64,000 nt of DNA, from assembly GCA_965227905.1 (NCBI GenBank), contig OZ245780.1, positions 5,394,001 to 5,458,000 on the forward strand. Direction: 5' to 3'. The stretch's first letter is position 1. Every line of letters starts with the position of its first letter. Shown here piece after piece: positions 8,590-17,242 of this stretch. Position numbers and translations under genes: made by a program. The notes beneath the pieces are model-generated. The model worked only from the letters and a program-made list of their open reading frames with translations. It was not told where the DNA came from and did no database searches. The stretch comes from CBDDHT01 sp965227905 (GTDB lineage Bacteria > Pseudomonadota > Alphaproteobacteria > Rhizobiales > Methyloligellaceae).

Positions 8590-9318
8590 TCATTTCACCG
8601 AGTCGGGAAGATCGACAGTGGTTGTGCTCGTCATGTCGCCTTTCGGGCGCTCATCTTCGATCGACGTGCCGTGCACGAGATAGTGCACCGTTTCCGCGAT
8701 GTTGGTGGCATGATCGCCGATACGCTCAATATTCTTGGCGCCGAACAACAGGTGCGTGCACAGACCGATATTGCGCGGATCTTCCATCATGTAGGTCAGG
8801 AGTTCGCGGAAAATCGAGTTGTACATGGCATCGATTTCCTCGTCGCGATACCAGACCCGCATCGCTTTGTCCGCATCGCGCGCGATGTAAGCATCGAGTA
8901 CATCCTTGAGCTGCTGCAGGGAAAGCTCACCCATATGCTTGAGCCCAAGCATCAACGGCTTAGGTCTGCTCTCGCCTGCAATCGCAAGAGCACGCTTTGC
9001 GATATTCTTGCCAAGGTCACCGATCCGCTCGAGATCGCTCGACACACGGATCGCCGTCATGATCTGGCGCAGATCCAGCGCCATTGGCTGGCGTCGGGCG
9101 ATCATCACGATCGCCTGCTCCTCGACGTCACGCTCTAGACCGTCAATCCGCTCGTCATTATGGATCGTCGTCTCCGCCAGCTTCGGATCGCGCCGCTCCA
9201 ATGCGTCGATTGCCTGGCCAAGCAGTTGCTCGGCAAGACCACCCATGGTTGCGATCTTGTTGTCGAGCGCGGCCAGTTCCTCCTTGTAGGAGGTCACGAT
9301 ATGTTCATGTTCACTCAC
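8590..9318 (-). CDS. phoU: Phosphate signalling protein PhoU
   Basis: 242 residues starting with GTG at 9318 (a strong AAGGAGG lies 11 bases upstream). It has the duplicated three-helix PhoU fold with the metal-binding E/DxxxD-type repeats, visible as IHNDERIDGLERDVEEQAI and YRDEEIDAMYNSIFRELL, and the closing motif LFGAKNIERIGDHATNIAE. PhoU links the Pst transporter to PhoR, holding PhoR inactive when phosphate is plentiful. It sits between pstB and phoB, as expected. Confidence 0.96.
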   Translation of the reverse strand: MSEHEHIVTSYKEELAALDNKIATMGGLAEQLLGQAIDALERRDPKLAETTIHNDERIDGLERDVEEQAIVMIARRQPMALDLRQIMTAIRVSSDLERIGDLGKNIAKRALAIAGESRPKPLMLGLKHMGELSLQQLKDVLDAYIARDADKAMRVWYRDEEIDAMYNSIFRELLTYMMEDPRNIGLCTHLLFGAKNIERIGDHATNIAETVHYLVHGTSIEDERPKGDMTSTTTVDLPDSVK

Positions 9319-9384
9319 GGGGCTGCTTGCCTCCTTGATGACCGACGCCGATGCGGCGGAGTTGATTGGTATGACCGAACCCGA

Positions 9385-10233
9385 CTAGCCGAAACGCCCG
9401 GTGATGTAATCCTGCGTCCGCTCGTCGGTCGGATTTGTAAAGATCGTCGTCGTTTCGCCTTCCTCGACAAGCACACCCAAATGGAAGAATGCCGTGCGCT
9501 GGGACACCCGTGCAGCCTGCTGCATTGAATGCGTCACGATCACGATCGAATAGTTTTCCTTGAGTTCATCCATCAACTCTTCGATGCGCGCTGTCGCAAT
9601 CGGGTCCAGGGCGGAACATGGCTCATCCATCAGAATGACTTCAGGGCTCACGGCAATTGCTCGGGCAATGCAGAGACGCTGCTGCTGTCCACCCGATAAT
9701 CCGGTTCCCGGTTCATTCAAGCGGTCTTTTACTTCGTCGAAAAGCCCCGCCTTTTTCAGGCTCGTTTCGACGATCTCCTCCATGTCCGTTGCATTACTCG
9801 CAAGTCCATGGATCTTTGGACCGTAGGCGACATTCTCGAAGATCGATTTCGGAAACGGGTTGGGTTTCTGGAAAACCATCCCGACCCGGGCTCGCAACTG
9901 TACCGGATCGACCTTGGGAGCATAAATGTCGACGTCTTCAAGCGTGATTTCGCCGGTCATGCGACAACCATCGATCACATCGTTCATACGATTGAAGCAG
10001 CGCAGAAACGTTGACTTGCCGCAACCGGACGGGCCGATGAAAGACGTCACCGAACGATCGCGGATGTCTAGATCGATATCGAAAAGCGCCTGCTTCTCAC
10101 CGTAGAAAACGCTGACGTCCTTTGATCTGATCTTCACCGTATAGTCGGCATCGGGCTGCGCGGATGTATCGGATTGCATGTCCAGCGCCACAACATCCGC
10201 CGGCTCTTGTTCGATCTGCACATCTGCCTCCAT
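9385..10233 (-). CDS. pstB: Phosphate ABC transporter ATP-binding protein PstB
   Basis: 282 residues from the ATG at 10233, which has GGAGAG 6 bases upstream; a longer frame to 10263 would overlap pstA. Walker A is GPSGCGKST, the Q-loop is MVFQKPNPFPKS, the ABC signature is LSGGQQQRL, Walker B is VILMDEPCSALD, and the H-loop is VTHSMQQA. The PstB-specific stretch FLRCFNRMNDVIDGCRMTGE is present. An N-terminal acidic extension of about 35 residues precedes the NBD. It powers high-affinity phosphate import with PstA and PstC. Confidence 0.96.
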   Translation of the reverse strand: MEADVQIEQEPADVVALDMQSDTSAQPDADYTVKIRSKDVSVFYGEKQALFDIDLDIRDRSVTSFIGPSGCGKSTFLRCFNRMNDVIDGCRMTGEITLEDVDIYAPKVDPVQLRARVGMVFQKPNPFPKSIFENVAYGPKIHGLASNATDMEEIVETSLKKAGLFDEVKDRLNEPGTGLSGGQQQRLCIARAIAVSPEVILMDEPCSALDPIATARIEELMDELKENYSIVIVTHSMQQAARVSQRTAFFHLGVLVEEGETTTIFTNPTDERTQDYITGRFG

Positions 10234-10256
10234 CAACGACTCTCCATGACTTCGGT

Positions 10257-11903
10257 CTACCATTTACGTTCGAAACGCTGTCGCAGGAAGATCGCGATTG
10301 CGTTCATCATGACAAGAAAACCCAACAGCACCAGGATTGCTGCGGACGTTTTTGCGACAAAACCACGCTCCGGGCTATCGGCCCAGCTATAGATCTGTGT
10401 CGGCAAAGCTGTCGCCGGCTCAAGAACACCGCCCGGTGGACTGGTAATGAATGCGTTCATTCCTACCAGCAGAAGCGGTGCAGTTTCTCCAAGCGCCTGC
10501 GCAAGGCCGATAATGGTTCCGGTCAGAATACCAGGCATGGCGAGGGGGAGAACATGATGCATCATCACCTGATGCTTGGAGGCCCCGACACCAAGCGCCG
10601 CTTCGCGAACCGAAGGCGGTACGGCTTTCAATGCGGCACGGGTTGCAATGATGATCGTTGGCAAGGTCATCAGCGACAAGACCATACCGCCGACAAGCGG
10701 CGCCGACCTTGGCAGACCGAACAAGCCCAGAAAGACAGCAAGCCCCAAGAGCCCGAACACGACCGAGGGCACAGCAGCCAGATTGTTGATATTGACCTCA
10801 ATGAGATCGGTTGCCCGGTTCTTCGGTGCAAACTCTTCCAGATAGACGGCCGCAGCGATCGCTACTGGGAAGCTGATCAGAAAGCAAACGAGAAGCGTCC
10901 AGAACGATCCGACGATTGCCCCTGCAAGTCCGGCCTGCTCGGGAAAGCGACTGTCTGAATTGAACAGGAGCTCCCAGTTCAATGGAGTATGCAACAGTCC
11001 GCGCTTGTCCAGGTCCCGATAGGCCTCGATCTGTTCTGCCGACGCAAAGCGCGGGTTCGTCATCATCGGCCGCTCACCCTTATGGAGCGTGGCATAGTGG
11101 ACCGAGATCGGCACGTCGACCGGAATGGTTTTGCCGATCGTGTCGGGGTTGGCAATCACAGCGGCTTTAACGACGTCTGCCGCATTGTCTGCCAGAATTC
11201 GCTCATAGCCCTGATCAGGCGTTCCGACATAGAAGCTGCGAATGCCCTCCCTGACGATCGCTTTGAAATCGCCACTCGCCGGATCGTCGCGCGACACCGT
11301 CTCTGGATTGATGAACGCATCAATCCGGACGAAGCTGCGACCATCTTTCATCGACAACACGCCGCGATTGACCAATCGACCAAAAGTTCGGCGTTCGCCG
11401 CGTGACAGCGCTTCGATCTGCGAAGGGATCACGCCTTTGTGGAGTTGATCGAAGGGATCCGAAAGCGGGAGCTGCAAGGTGATCCTTTTGCCAATCGCCT
11501 CGGGATTGGCGACCATATAGTCCCGGACGATGAAGCGTGCCTCGGAACTCAGAATTCTCTGCAGATTGCGTTTCTCACGTCTATTGGTCACATCGGGAAA
11601 CAGCGCCAGAAACGCATTGCGCACAGCCGATCGATAGGGCCCCTTGCTCGGATTCTGTGGATCGAACTTCGACGCATCCAATTCGATTGGAAGGTCGATC
11701 TTCGTCTGGATAAAGGCGGTGTACCCCTTCATCACCAGCGAAACGACCAGAATGCCGAGCAGAAGGATCGCCATTCCGATAGCGGCCAGCCCATAGAACT
11801 GCAGCCGCTTGTCCGCCGCGTGTCGCTTCTTCAGCCGACGCTGATTGTCGGCGGATGCCCAGTCGTGAAGGTTGGCATCCCCGCCCGCCGCTAGATCACT
11901 CAT
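10257..11903 (-). CDS. pstA: Phosphate ABC transporter permease PstA, with large N-terminal extension
   Basis: 548 residues, against about 290 for E. coli PstA. One transmembrane helix lies at about residues 34-60, then some 260 residues of soluble, probably periplasmic, sequence of the DUF3333 type (FRxxFLxLFPDVTNRREKR-like start, repeated GIRSFYVG and YERILADNAADVVK). The canonical permease core starts at about residue 325 (GAIVGSFWTLLVCFLISFPV), with the EAA loop REAALGVGASKHQVMMHHVLP and the ending GETAPLLLVG. The start overlaps the pstC stop by 8 bases. The DUF3333 extension is known in alphaproteobacterial PstA; its role is not established. Confidence 0.93.
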   Translation of the reverse strand: MSDLAAGGDANLHDWASADNQRRLKKRHAADKRLQFYGLAAIGMAILLLGILVVSLVMKGYTAFIQTKIDLPIELDASKFDPQNPSKGPYRSAVRNAFLALFPDVTNRREKRNLQRILSSEARFIVRDYMVANPEAIGKRITLQLPLSDPFDQLHKGVIPSQIEALSRGERRTFGRLVNRGVLSMKDGRSFVRIDAFINPETVSRDDPASGDFKAIVREGIRSFYVGTPDQGYERILADNAADVVKAAVIANPDTIGKTIPVDVPISVHYATLHKGERPMMTNPRFASAEQIEAYRDLDKRGLLHTPLNWELLFNSDSRFPEQAGLAGAIVGSFWTLLVCFLISFPVAIAAAVYLEEFAPKNRATDLIEVNINNLAAVPSVVFGLLGLAVFLGLFGLPRSAPLVGGMVLSLMTLPTIIIATRAALKAVPPSVREAALGVGASKHQVMMHHVLPLAMPGILTGTIIGLAQALGETAPLLLVGMNAFITSPPGGVLEPATALPTQIYSWADSPERGFVAKTSAAILVLLGFLVMMNAIAIFLRQRFERKW

Positions 11904-13275
11904 ATTTCTCTCTATATTTCTGCACGATCCGAAGTGCGACGACGTTGAGGACGAGCGTCACAAGGAACAGCACAAGCCCAAGTGCGAATGCTGCCAGCGT
12001 CTTCGGATTATCGAACTCGGTATCGCCGATCAGCAGGGTAACGATTTGAACGGTTACGGTCGTGACGGCCTCAAACGGATTGGCGGTCAGGTTAGCGATC
12101 AGGCCGGCAGCCATGACGACGATCATCGTCTCGCCGATGGCTCGGCTGACGGCAAGCAGGATACCCCCCATGATGCCTGGCAATGCTGCCGGCAACAGAA
12201 CATTGGTAATTGTCTCCGCCTTCGTGGCGCCCAGACCATAGGAGCCATCGCGCATGGTGCGCGGAACTGCATTGATCGCGTCATCCGACAGAGACGAAAT
12301 GAACGGGATGATCATGATCCCCATGACCAGTCCGGCGGCGACGGCACTATTCGGTGCAATATCGAGACCGATACTGTCGCCGAACGAGCGCATCGCCGGT
12401 GCGACGGTCAGAACCGCGAAGAAGCCGTAAACGACGGTCGGGATCCCGGCCAGTATCTCCAGTATCGGCTTGACGATCGAACGGAACCGAGGGCTCGCAT
12501 ATTCGGTGAGATAAACGGCTGAAAACAAGCCGACCGGTGTCGCAATCAGCATAGCCATCAACGCAATCAGGAGTGTACCGGTGAAAACCGGAATTGCACC
12601 GAACGCGCCTTGTGCCGCGACCTGACCTTCGCGGATCGGGATCTGCGGTTCCCAGTTCAATCCGAACAGGAATTCGGCGATTGGTACACGGTCGAAAAAC
12701 CGAAGGGATTCGTAGAGCAGCGAGACAACGATACCGACCGTTGTCAGGATCGCGATAAGCGAGCAGACGATCATGATAATATTCATGACCCGCTCGACAC
12801 CATGACGAGCGCGGAATTCTGCGGCGATCTTCCGGCGCGTAATAGCCATTGCGATGAGAGCAAGTGCCATTGCCGAAACGAACATTGCCCAGCGCGCAAT
12901 CTCCTGCCAACCGTTGTAACGCTCTGCTGCTGCAACAATCGTCGCATCCGGTTCGCCGAAAATATTTCCAGCCGCAACGGACTTGATCTCGCTGACGATG
13001 AGATCGATCTGCGGTCCGGTCTTGCCCAGAACTTTTTCAGTTGGAAGGCTGTTGACCAACAGGTGAACGATCACTGTGTCCTGAAAGAGCAGCCAAGCCA
13101 GGACCAGTAGAAATGCCGGAATGCCGACCCAGGCAGCCACGAAAGCGCCGTGATAGGAAGGCCTTGAGTGGAGATTGTATTGCTCGCCACCGACCGCCTC
13201 GATCGCGCGGCGCCGCCCCAAGATGAAACTCACGGCTGACAGGGCAAGGAGGGCGGCAAAGACATATTGCAGCAT
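11896..13275 (-). CDS. pstC: Phosphate ABC transporter permease PstC, with N-terminal extension
   Basis: 459 residues, longer than the usual 320. The first 170 residues hold three hydrophobic helices (1-20, 45-66, 133-150) and a polar segment. The permease core follows (FGAIPVFTGTLLIALMAMLI, PTVVYGFFAVLTVAPAM), with the EAA-type loop MRDGSYGLGATKAETITNVLLP and the signature GETMIVVMAAG. It forms the membrane channel with PstA. The gene follows pstS after 103 bases that contain a hairpin, so PstS can be made in excess over the permeases. Confidence 0.93.
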   Translation of the reverse strand: MLQYVFAALLALSAVSFILGRRRAIEAVGGEQYNLHSRPSYHGAFVAAWVGIPAFLLVLAWLLFQDTVIVHLLVNSLPTEKVLGKTGPQIDLIVSEIKSVAAGNIFGEPDATIVAAAERYNGWQEIARWAMFVSAMALALIAMAITRRKIAAEFRARHGVERVMNIIMIVCSLIAILTTVGIVVSLLYESLRFFDRVPIAEFLFGLNWEPQIPIREGQVAAQGAFGAIPVFTGTLLIALMAMLIATPVGLFSAVYLTEYASPRFRSIVKPILEILAGIPTVVYGFFAVLTVAPAMRSFGDSIGLDIAPNSAVAAGLVMGIMIIPFISSLSDDAINAVPRTMRDGSYGLGATKAETITNVLLPAALPGIMGGILLAVSRAIGETMIVVMAAGLIANLTANPFEAVTTVTVQIVTLLIGDTEFDNPKTLAAFALGLVLFLVTLVLNVVALRIVQKYREKYE

Positions 13276-13339
13276 GATCGCGCAAGCTCGTCGTTTGGCG
13301 TCTCAAGACGCAGCGCTGGACGGAAAATTCGAGAGGATT

Positions 13340-13365
13340 GTGGCCGCACCGTTCGGCGCGGCCAC
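13340..13365 (-). promoter_or_regulatory. Intercistronic stem-loop between pstS and pstC
   Basis: Perfect 8-bp inverted repeat GTGGCCGC / GCGGCCAC with a 10-base loop, just after the pstS stop. It is not followed by a T-run on the minus strand, so it looks like an mRNA-stabilising or partial-attenuation element rather than a full terminator. A binding-protein gene followed by a hairpin and then permease genes is a common way to raise binding-protein level. Confidence 0.55.
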
Positions 13366-13378
13366 GCTTTGAGACGTC

Positions 13379-14440
13379 TTAGTTTGTGTGACGCGTCATG
13401 TTCGAGCCCTTGAGGGCTGCATTCTGGATCGCTTTGCGACGCTCGTCGGACAAGGAGACGAGACCGCGCTCTTTCAGATATCCGTCGGGACCGAAAGAGT
13501 CTTCTGCGACAAACTCGGAAATGTACTCGTTCATGCCCTTGATGACCTTGCGGTGCGCATTCTTGATGTAGAAGAACAGCGGACGCGAGATGCCGTAGGA
13601 ACCGTCAGCGATCGTTTCCGAACTCGGAACGACGCCCTTCACCCGTGCAGCCTTCAGCTTGTCCTGATTCTCGTACAGGAAGGAGTAACCGAAGATACCG
13701 AGGGATTTCGGGTCGGCTTCAAGACGCTGCACGATGAGATTGTCATTCTCGCCGGCCTCGACGAAAGGTCCGTCCTGGCGCATCGGGCTGCACTCGGCCT
13801 TGACCAGCTTCTTGAATGCTTTTTTGTCCAGATCTTTCTTTTTGGTTTTGTAGTAATCTAGACCCTTGCAGCCTTTGTGCATGGCGAGTTCGACAAATGC
13901 GTCACGGGTCCCGGAAGTCGGGGGAGGACCGTAAACAAGGATACCGACGTCCGGCAGGTTCTTGTCGATCTCGCTCCACTTCTTGTAGGGATTGGGAACA
14001 AGCTTGCCGTCTTGTGGCACCTTGGCGGCCAACGCCTTGAAGATCTGTTCCTTCGTCAGATCGAAATCGGAACCTTTGCGCGACAATGCAATGGACAGTC
14101 CGTCAAATCCGATAAGAACTTCAGTGACGTCCTTAACACCGTTCTTCTGGCAATCGTCCCACTCGCTTTTCTTCATAGCGCGGGAGGCATTGGTAATGTC
14201 CGGATGGCTTTCGCCGATTCCCTTGCAGAAGATCTTCATGCCGCCACCGGTGCCGGTGGACTCCAGAACCGGCGCCTTGTTGCCGGTCGACTTTGCAAAC
14301 TCTTCCGATACGGCCTGCGCGTAAGGATAGACCGTCGATGAACCGACGATTTTGATGTGATCGCGTGCCATTGCGGGGCTTGACGCGAATGCGCCAACGA
14401 CCGCAGCCGCCGCTGTGAAGGCGACAATCTTGTTGCTCAC
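13379..14440 (-). CDS. pstS: Periplasmic phosphate-binding protein PstS
   Basis: 353 residues from a GTG at 14440 with AAGGAG 7 bases upstream; the longer frame to 14509 lacks a site. The Sec signal peptide SNKIVAFTAAAAVVGAFASS ends at about AMA-RD. Phosphate-contact motifs are VGSSTVYPYAQAVSEEF, ESTGTGGGMKIFCKG, DITNASRAMK and PPTSGTRDAFVEL. It captures phosphate in the periplasm and hands it to PstCA. It is the first gene of the pst operon, with a Pho box about 100 bases upstream. Confidence 0.95.
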   Translation of the reverse strand: MSNKIVAFTAAAAVVGAFASSPAMARDHIKIVGSSTVYPYAQAVSEEFAKSTGNKAPVLESTGTGGGMKIFCKGIGESHPDITNASRAMKKSEWDDCQKNGVKDVTEVLIGFDGLSIALSRKGSDFDLTKEQIFKALAAKVPQDGKLVPNPYKKWSEIDKNLPDVGILVYGPPPTSGTRDAFVELAMHKGCKGLDYYKTKKKDLDKKAFKKLVKAECSPMRQDGPFVEAGENDNLIVQRLEADPKSLGIFGYSFLYENQDKLKAARVKGVVPSSETIADGSYGISRPLFFYIKNAHRKVIKGMNEYISEFVAEDSFGPDGYLKERGLVSLSDERRKAIQNAALKGSNMTRHTN

Positions 14441-14534
14441 TATGCTCTCCTTGATGGATCTAGAGGATCGGGCCGAAGAGCGGTTCTGCACCTCGACCGT
14501 CGACGCCAACCTAGTCGTGATGGATCATAGTAAT

Positions 14535-14563
14535 ATGACACTTAAACAACACGTTTGTGACAG
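14535..14563 (-). promoter_or_regulatory. Pho box (three 7-mers) upstream of pstS
   Basis: Reading the minus strand, three 7-base units CTGTCAC, GTGTTGT and GTGTCAT are spaced exactly 4 bases apart, giving the 11-base periodicity of PhoB sites (consensus CTGTCAT). The outer two units match well and the middle one poorly. The box lies 95 bases before the pstS GTG in an AT-rich region, so PhoB activation of the pst operon under phosphate starvation is expected. Confidence 0.8.
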
Positions 14564-14602
14564 GTTAATAAACTGAAATATATAGACTTTTATCAGTTCG
14601 CC

Positions 14603-15958
14603 TTACTGAGCGGCATTGAAAACGTTTTCTTTGGCCGCACGATTGTCATGGCCGGGCATTTCATCGATCAGAACGGTGAATTTCGAGCCCTTGTCCTTCT
14701 CCGACGTAATCCTGAGTTCTCCGCGATGCCGGTTCACAACATGCTTCACGATCGCGAGACCAAGCCCTGTTCCGCCCTTCTTACGGCTCGAGCCTTCGTC
14801 CACACGATAGAAGCGTTCCGTTAATCGCGGTATGTGCTCTGCAGAAATGCCGGGCCCACTGTCAGCGACTGTCACGGAGACTTTGCCGGGCTGGCCGTCA
14901 ACCGGAGCGGTTTTTGAAACCTCTATCCTGGTTTCCCCGCCGTCATGACCATACTTGATCGCGTTCTGAACAAGATTCTGGAACACCTGAACAAGTTCGT
15001 CCCGATCGCCCTGGACAAATATCGGCTCCGACGGCACATCGAGATTGAGCTTAACGTTCGATTCACGCGCCAACGGCTCGAGGGTGTCTGCAACATAACG
15101 GACGGTTTCCGTAACATCGACCTCGGTATTCGGCAGGAGGTGCACATTCATTTCGACCCGGCTCAATGACAGAAGGTCGTCAATGAGTCGGCTCATTCGG
15201 GCAGCCTGATCTCCCATTATTTTCAGAAAACGCTCCCGGGCTTCCACATCGTCGCGGGCGGGTCCCTGCAGGGTCTCGATAAAACCAACGACAGACGCCA
15301 GCGGTGTTCGCAATTCGTGGCTTGCATTTGCGATGAAGTCGGAGCGCATCTGATTGATGCGCTCCTGCTCGGTCAGGTCCCGCAGACACATGAGTACGAG
15401 GACTTCAGCCTGCTGCGACGTTTGCGACGGCGCAAGGCGCGCAAGGGAGGCTTCGACCCTTCGCTCGACGGGGACGCGTTCTCCGAACATGACGGTCAGC
15501 GGTTCTGAGCCGGAAGCAACGGCAGAAACCGCCTCCAGCACTTCCGGATGGCGAATACAAACCGAGATATGGGAGTCTTGGCGGAGCCCCAAATAATAGG
15601 CCCCGGCCTTGCCGTTGAATGAAACGATAAGGCCGCTGGCACTCAGCAGCACAGCAGGGTCGGGGATAGCTTGAAGGATGCTCTCGAAAACGTTGGTCTT
15701 CGCCTTGTCAGGCTCACTCACCCTGTCAGCATTGTCGGGGAATCGAAGGCGTACGTCAGGCGGCGCAAGAAGGACGGTTACAGCCAAGGCGCCAAATCCC
15801 ACAAGTGCGGCATGCCAATCGAGCCCAAATAGAAAGAAGAGAACAAAGAAGATAAGGCTACAGACAGACAGCAGCACCTTGCGGGCTGCAAAGCGGTCTC
15901 GCAGTGTCAAAGGCGTGTCATCGACATCGCCAGAATCGATTTTGCTATCGGTCGCCAT
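14603..15958 (-). CDS. phoR: Phosphate regulon sensor histidine kinase PhoR
   Basis: 451 residues from the ATG at 15958; in-frame starts up to 16054 remain possible because no ribosome-binding site is strong. Order: N-terminal membrane region (two helices within about residues 28-66), PAS-like domain (FESILQAIPDPAVLLSASG), dimerisation and phospho-His domain FIANASHELRTPLASVVGFI, then the ATPase domain with N-box QNLVQNAIKYG, G1 VADSGPGIS and G2 GGTGLGLAIVKH. It phosphorylates PhoB at low phosphate. The gene stands upstream of pstS with its own promoter, divergent from ppk2. Confidence 0.93.
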   Translation of the reverse strand: MATDSKIDSGDVDDTPLTLRDRFAARKVLLSVCSLIFFVLFFLFGLDWHAALVGFGALAVTVLLAPPDVRLRFPDNADRVSEPDKAKTNVFESILQAIPDPAVLLSASGLIVSFNGKAGAYYLGLRQDSHISVCIRHPEVLEAVSAVASGSEPLTVMFGERVPVERRVEASLARLAPSQTSQQAEVLVLMCLRDLTEQERINQMRSDFIANASHELRTPLASVVGFIETLQGPARDDVEARERFLKIMGDQAARMSRLIDDLLSLSRVEMNVHLLPNTEVDVTETVRYVADTLEPLARESNVKLNLDVPSEPIFVQGDRDELVQVFQNLVQNAIKYGHDGGETRIEVSKTAPVDGQPGKVSVTVADSGPGISAEHIPRLTERFYRVDEGSSRKKGGTGLGLAIVKHVVNRHRGELRITSEKDKGSKFTVLIDEMPGHDNRAAKENVFNAAQ

Positions 15959-16225
15959 CTTAACTTGCGTTTTGTTGTCCAAATTCGAGACCACACTTCG
16001 ATCGCTACATGTCACGATTGAAGCGGACATGGCGGCATTCGGTGAATCTACCATCGGATTGCGACGGTTTGGCCAACATGAAGGTCGGCATGATGAACAA
16101 CTTCAATTCACGTTACCCCCGAGAGGGTAGAATGGAACAAAGAACTCCTAGCAGTTTTCATGCAATTTCAATAGCTTCACTTTTGATCTGATCTGAAGTT
16201 TCCCATTGACCCATGAGGCATTGAA

Positions 16226-17092
16226 ATGGCTTCGACCGACACGACAGCAGCCTTTGTCGCCGAATTCGATATTGACGATCCTGAGTTTCCAAAAGCGATT
16301 GATGACGCCACCATGAGTAGCGGCGATTATCCATACAAAAAACGCATGAAACGAGCCGACTACGAAAAGGAGCTGCGCCTTCTCCAAATCGAGCTTGTGA
16401 AACTTCAGAATTGGGTACGCGAGCAGAATGAACGAATCGTGATGGTTTTCGAAGGCCGCGATGCCGCAGGCAAGGGCGGCACCATCAAGCGTTTCATGCA
16501 ACATCTCAATCCCCGCTATGCCCACATAGCCGCTCTGGCCAAGCCGAATGAGAGCGAGCGCGGCCAATGGTATTTCCAACGCTACGTCGCTCGTCTTCCA
16601 ACATCCGGCGACATGGTTCTGTTCGATCGCTCCTGGTACAATCGGTCAGGAGTCGAGCGCGTGATGGGGTTCTCGACGGACGAACAGATTGAGCGATTTC
16701 TCGCAGAAGCACCCGACTTCGAAACTCAACTCGTACGTGACGGAATCCGCCTCTACAAATTCTGGCTGACGATCGGACAGGAGATGCAGTTGAAGCGTTT
16801 TCACGACCGCCGGCACGATCCGTTGAAACGCTGGAAACTCAGCCCGATCGACATTGCCTCGCTCGACAAGTGGGATGACTACACCCGGGCAAAAGAGGAC
16901 ATGTTCCAGCACACGCATACCACCACCGCGCCATGGACCGTTCTGCGAGCGAATGACAAGCGCCGTCTGCGGGTCAACGCGATCCGGCACGTTCTCTCAT
17001 CCATCGACTATTCGGAGAAGGATGCCTCCGTCGCCACCGCTCCGGACCCCAACATCGTCGGAAGCGGCCCGGACTATTTCTACACGGCTTGA
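16226..17092 (+). CDS. ppk2: Polyphosphate kinase 2
   Basis: 288 residues with GAGG 8 bases before the ATG. Walker A is FEGRDAAGKGGTIKRF, Walker B/lid region is DRSWYNRSGVERVMGF, with further PPK2 blocks RPNE-like KPNESERGQWYFQRYVARLP, FWLTIGQEMQLKRFHDRR and PWTVLRANDKRRLRVNAIRH. It is a single-domain (class I type) PPK2, which transfers phosphate between polyphosphate and nucleoside diphosphates. Its place next to the Pho regulon fits a role in phosphate storage or mobilisation. I found no Pho box in the 267 bases between phoR and this gene. Confidence 0.93.
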   Translation: MASTDTTAAFVAEFDIDDPEFPKAIDDATMSSGDYPYKKRMKRADYEKELRLLQIELVKLQNWVREQNERIVMVFEGRDAAGKGGTIKRFMQHLNPRYAHIAALAKPNESERGQWYFQRYVARLPTSGDMVLFDRSWYNRSGVERVMGFSTDEQIERFLAEAPDFETQLVRDGIRLYKFWLTIGQEMQLKRFHDRRHDPLKRWKLSPIDIASLDKWDDYTRAKEDMFQHTHTTTAPWTVLRANDKRRLRVNAIRHVLSSIDYSEKDASVATAPDPNIVGSGPDYFYTA

Positions 17093-17242
17093 CTGGTGTG
17101 CCGATGGGTCACCGAAAATGCATGTCAGATATGACGGGTAAGATAAATGTTGAGTTCGACAAAAAGCAGACGCTAGATGCCTTAGCTGCGTTCTCGAAAA
17201 TCTAGCCCGTACCTTCTGCAAGGTCCGGCCTCCCAAGGACTG

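Noticed and set aside
13379..14509. Longer pstS start at 14509
   Set aside because: The GTG at 14440 has AAGGAG at good spacing and gives a standard signal peptide; the longer form does not.
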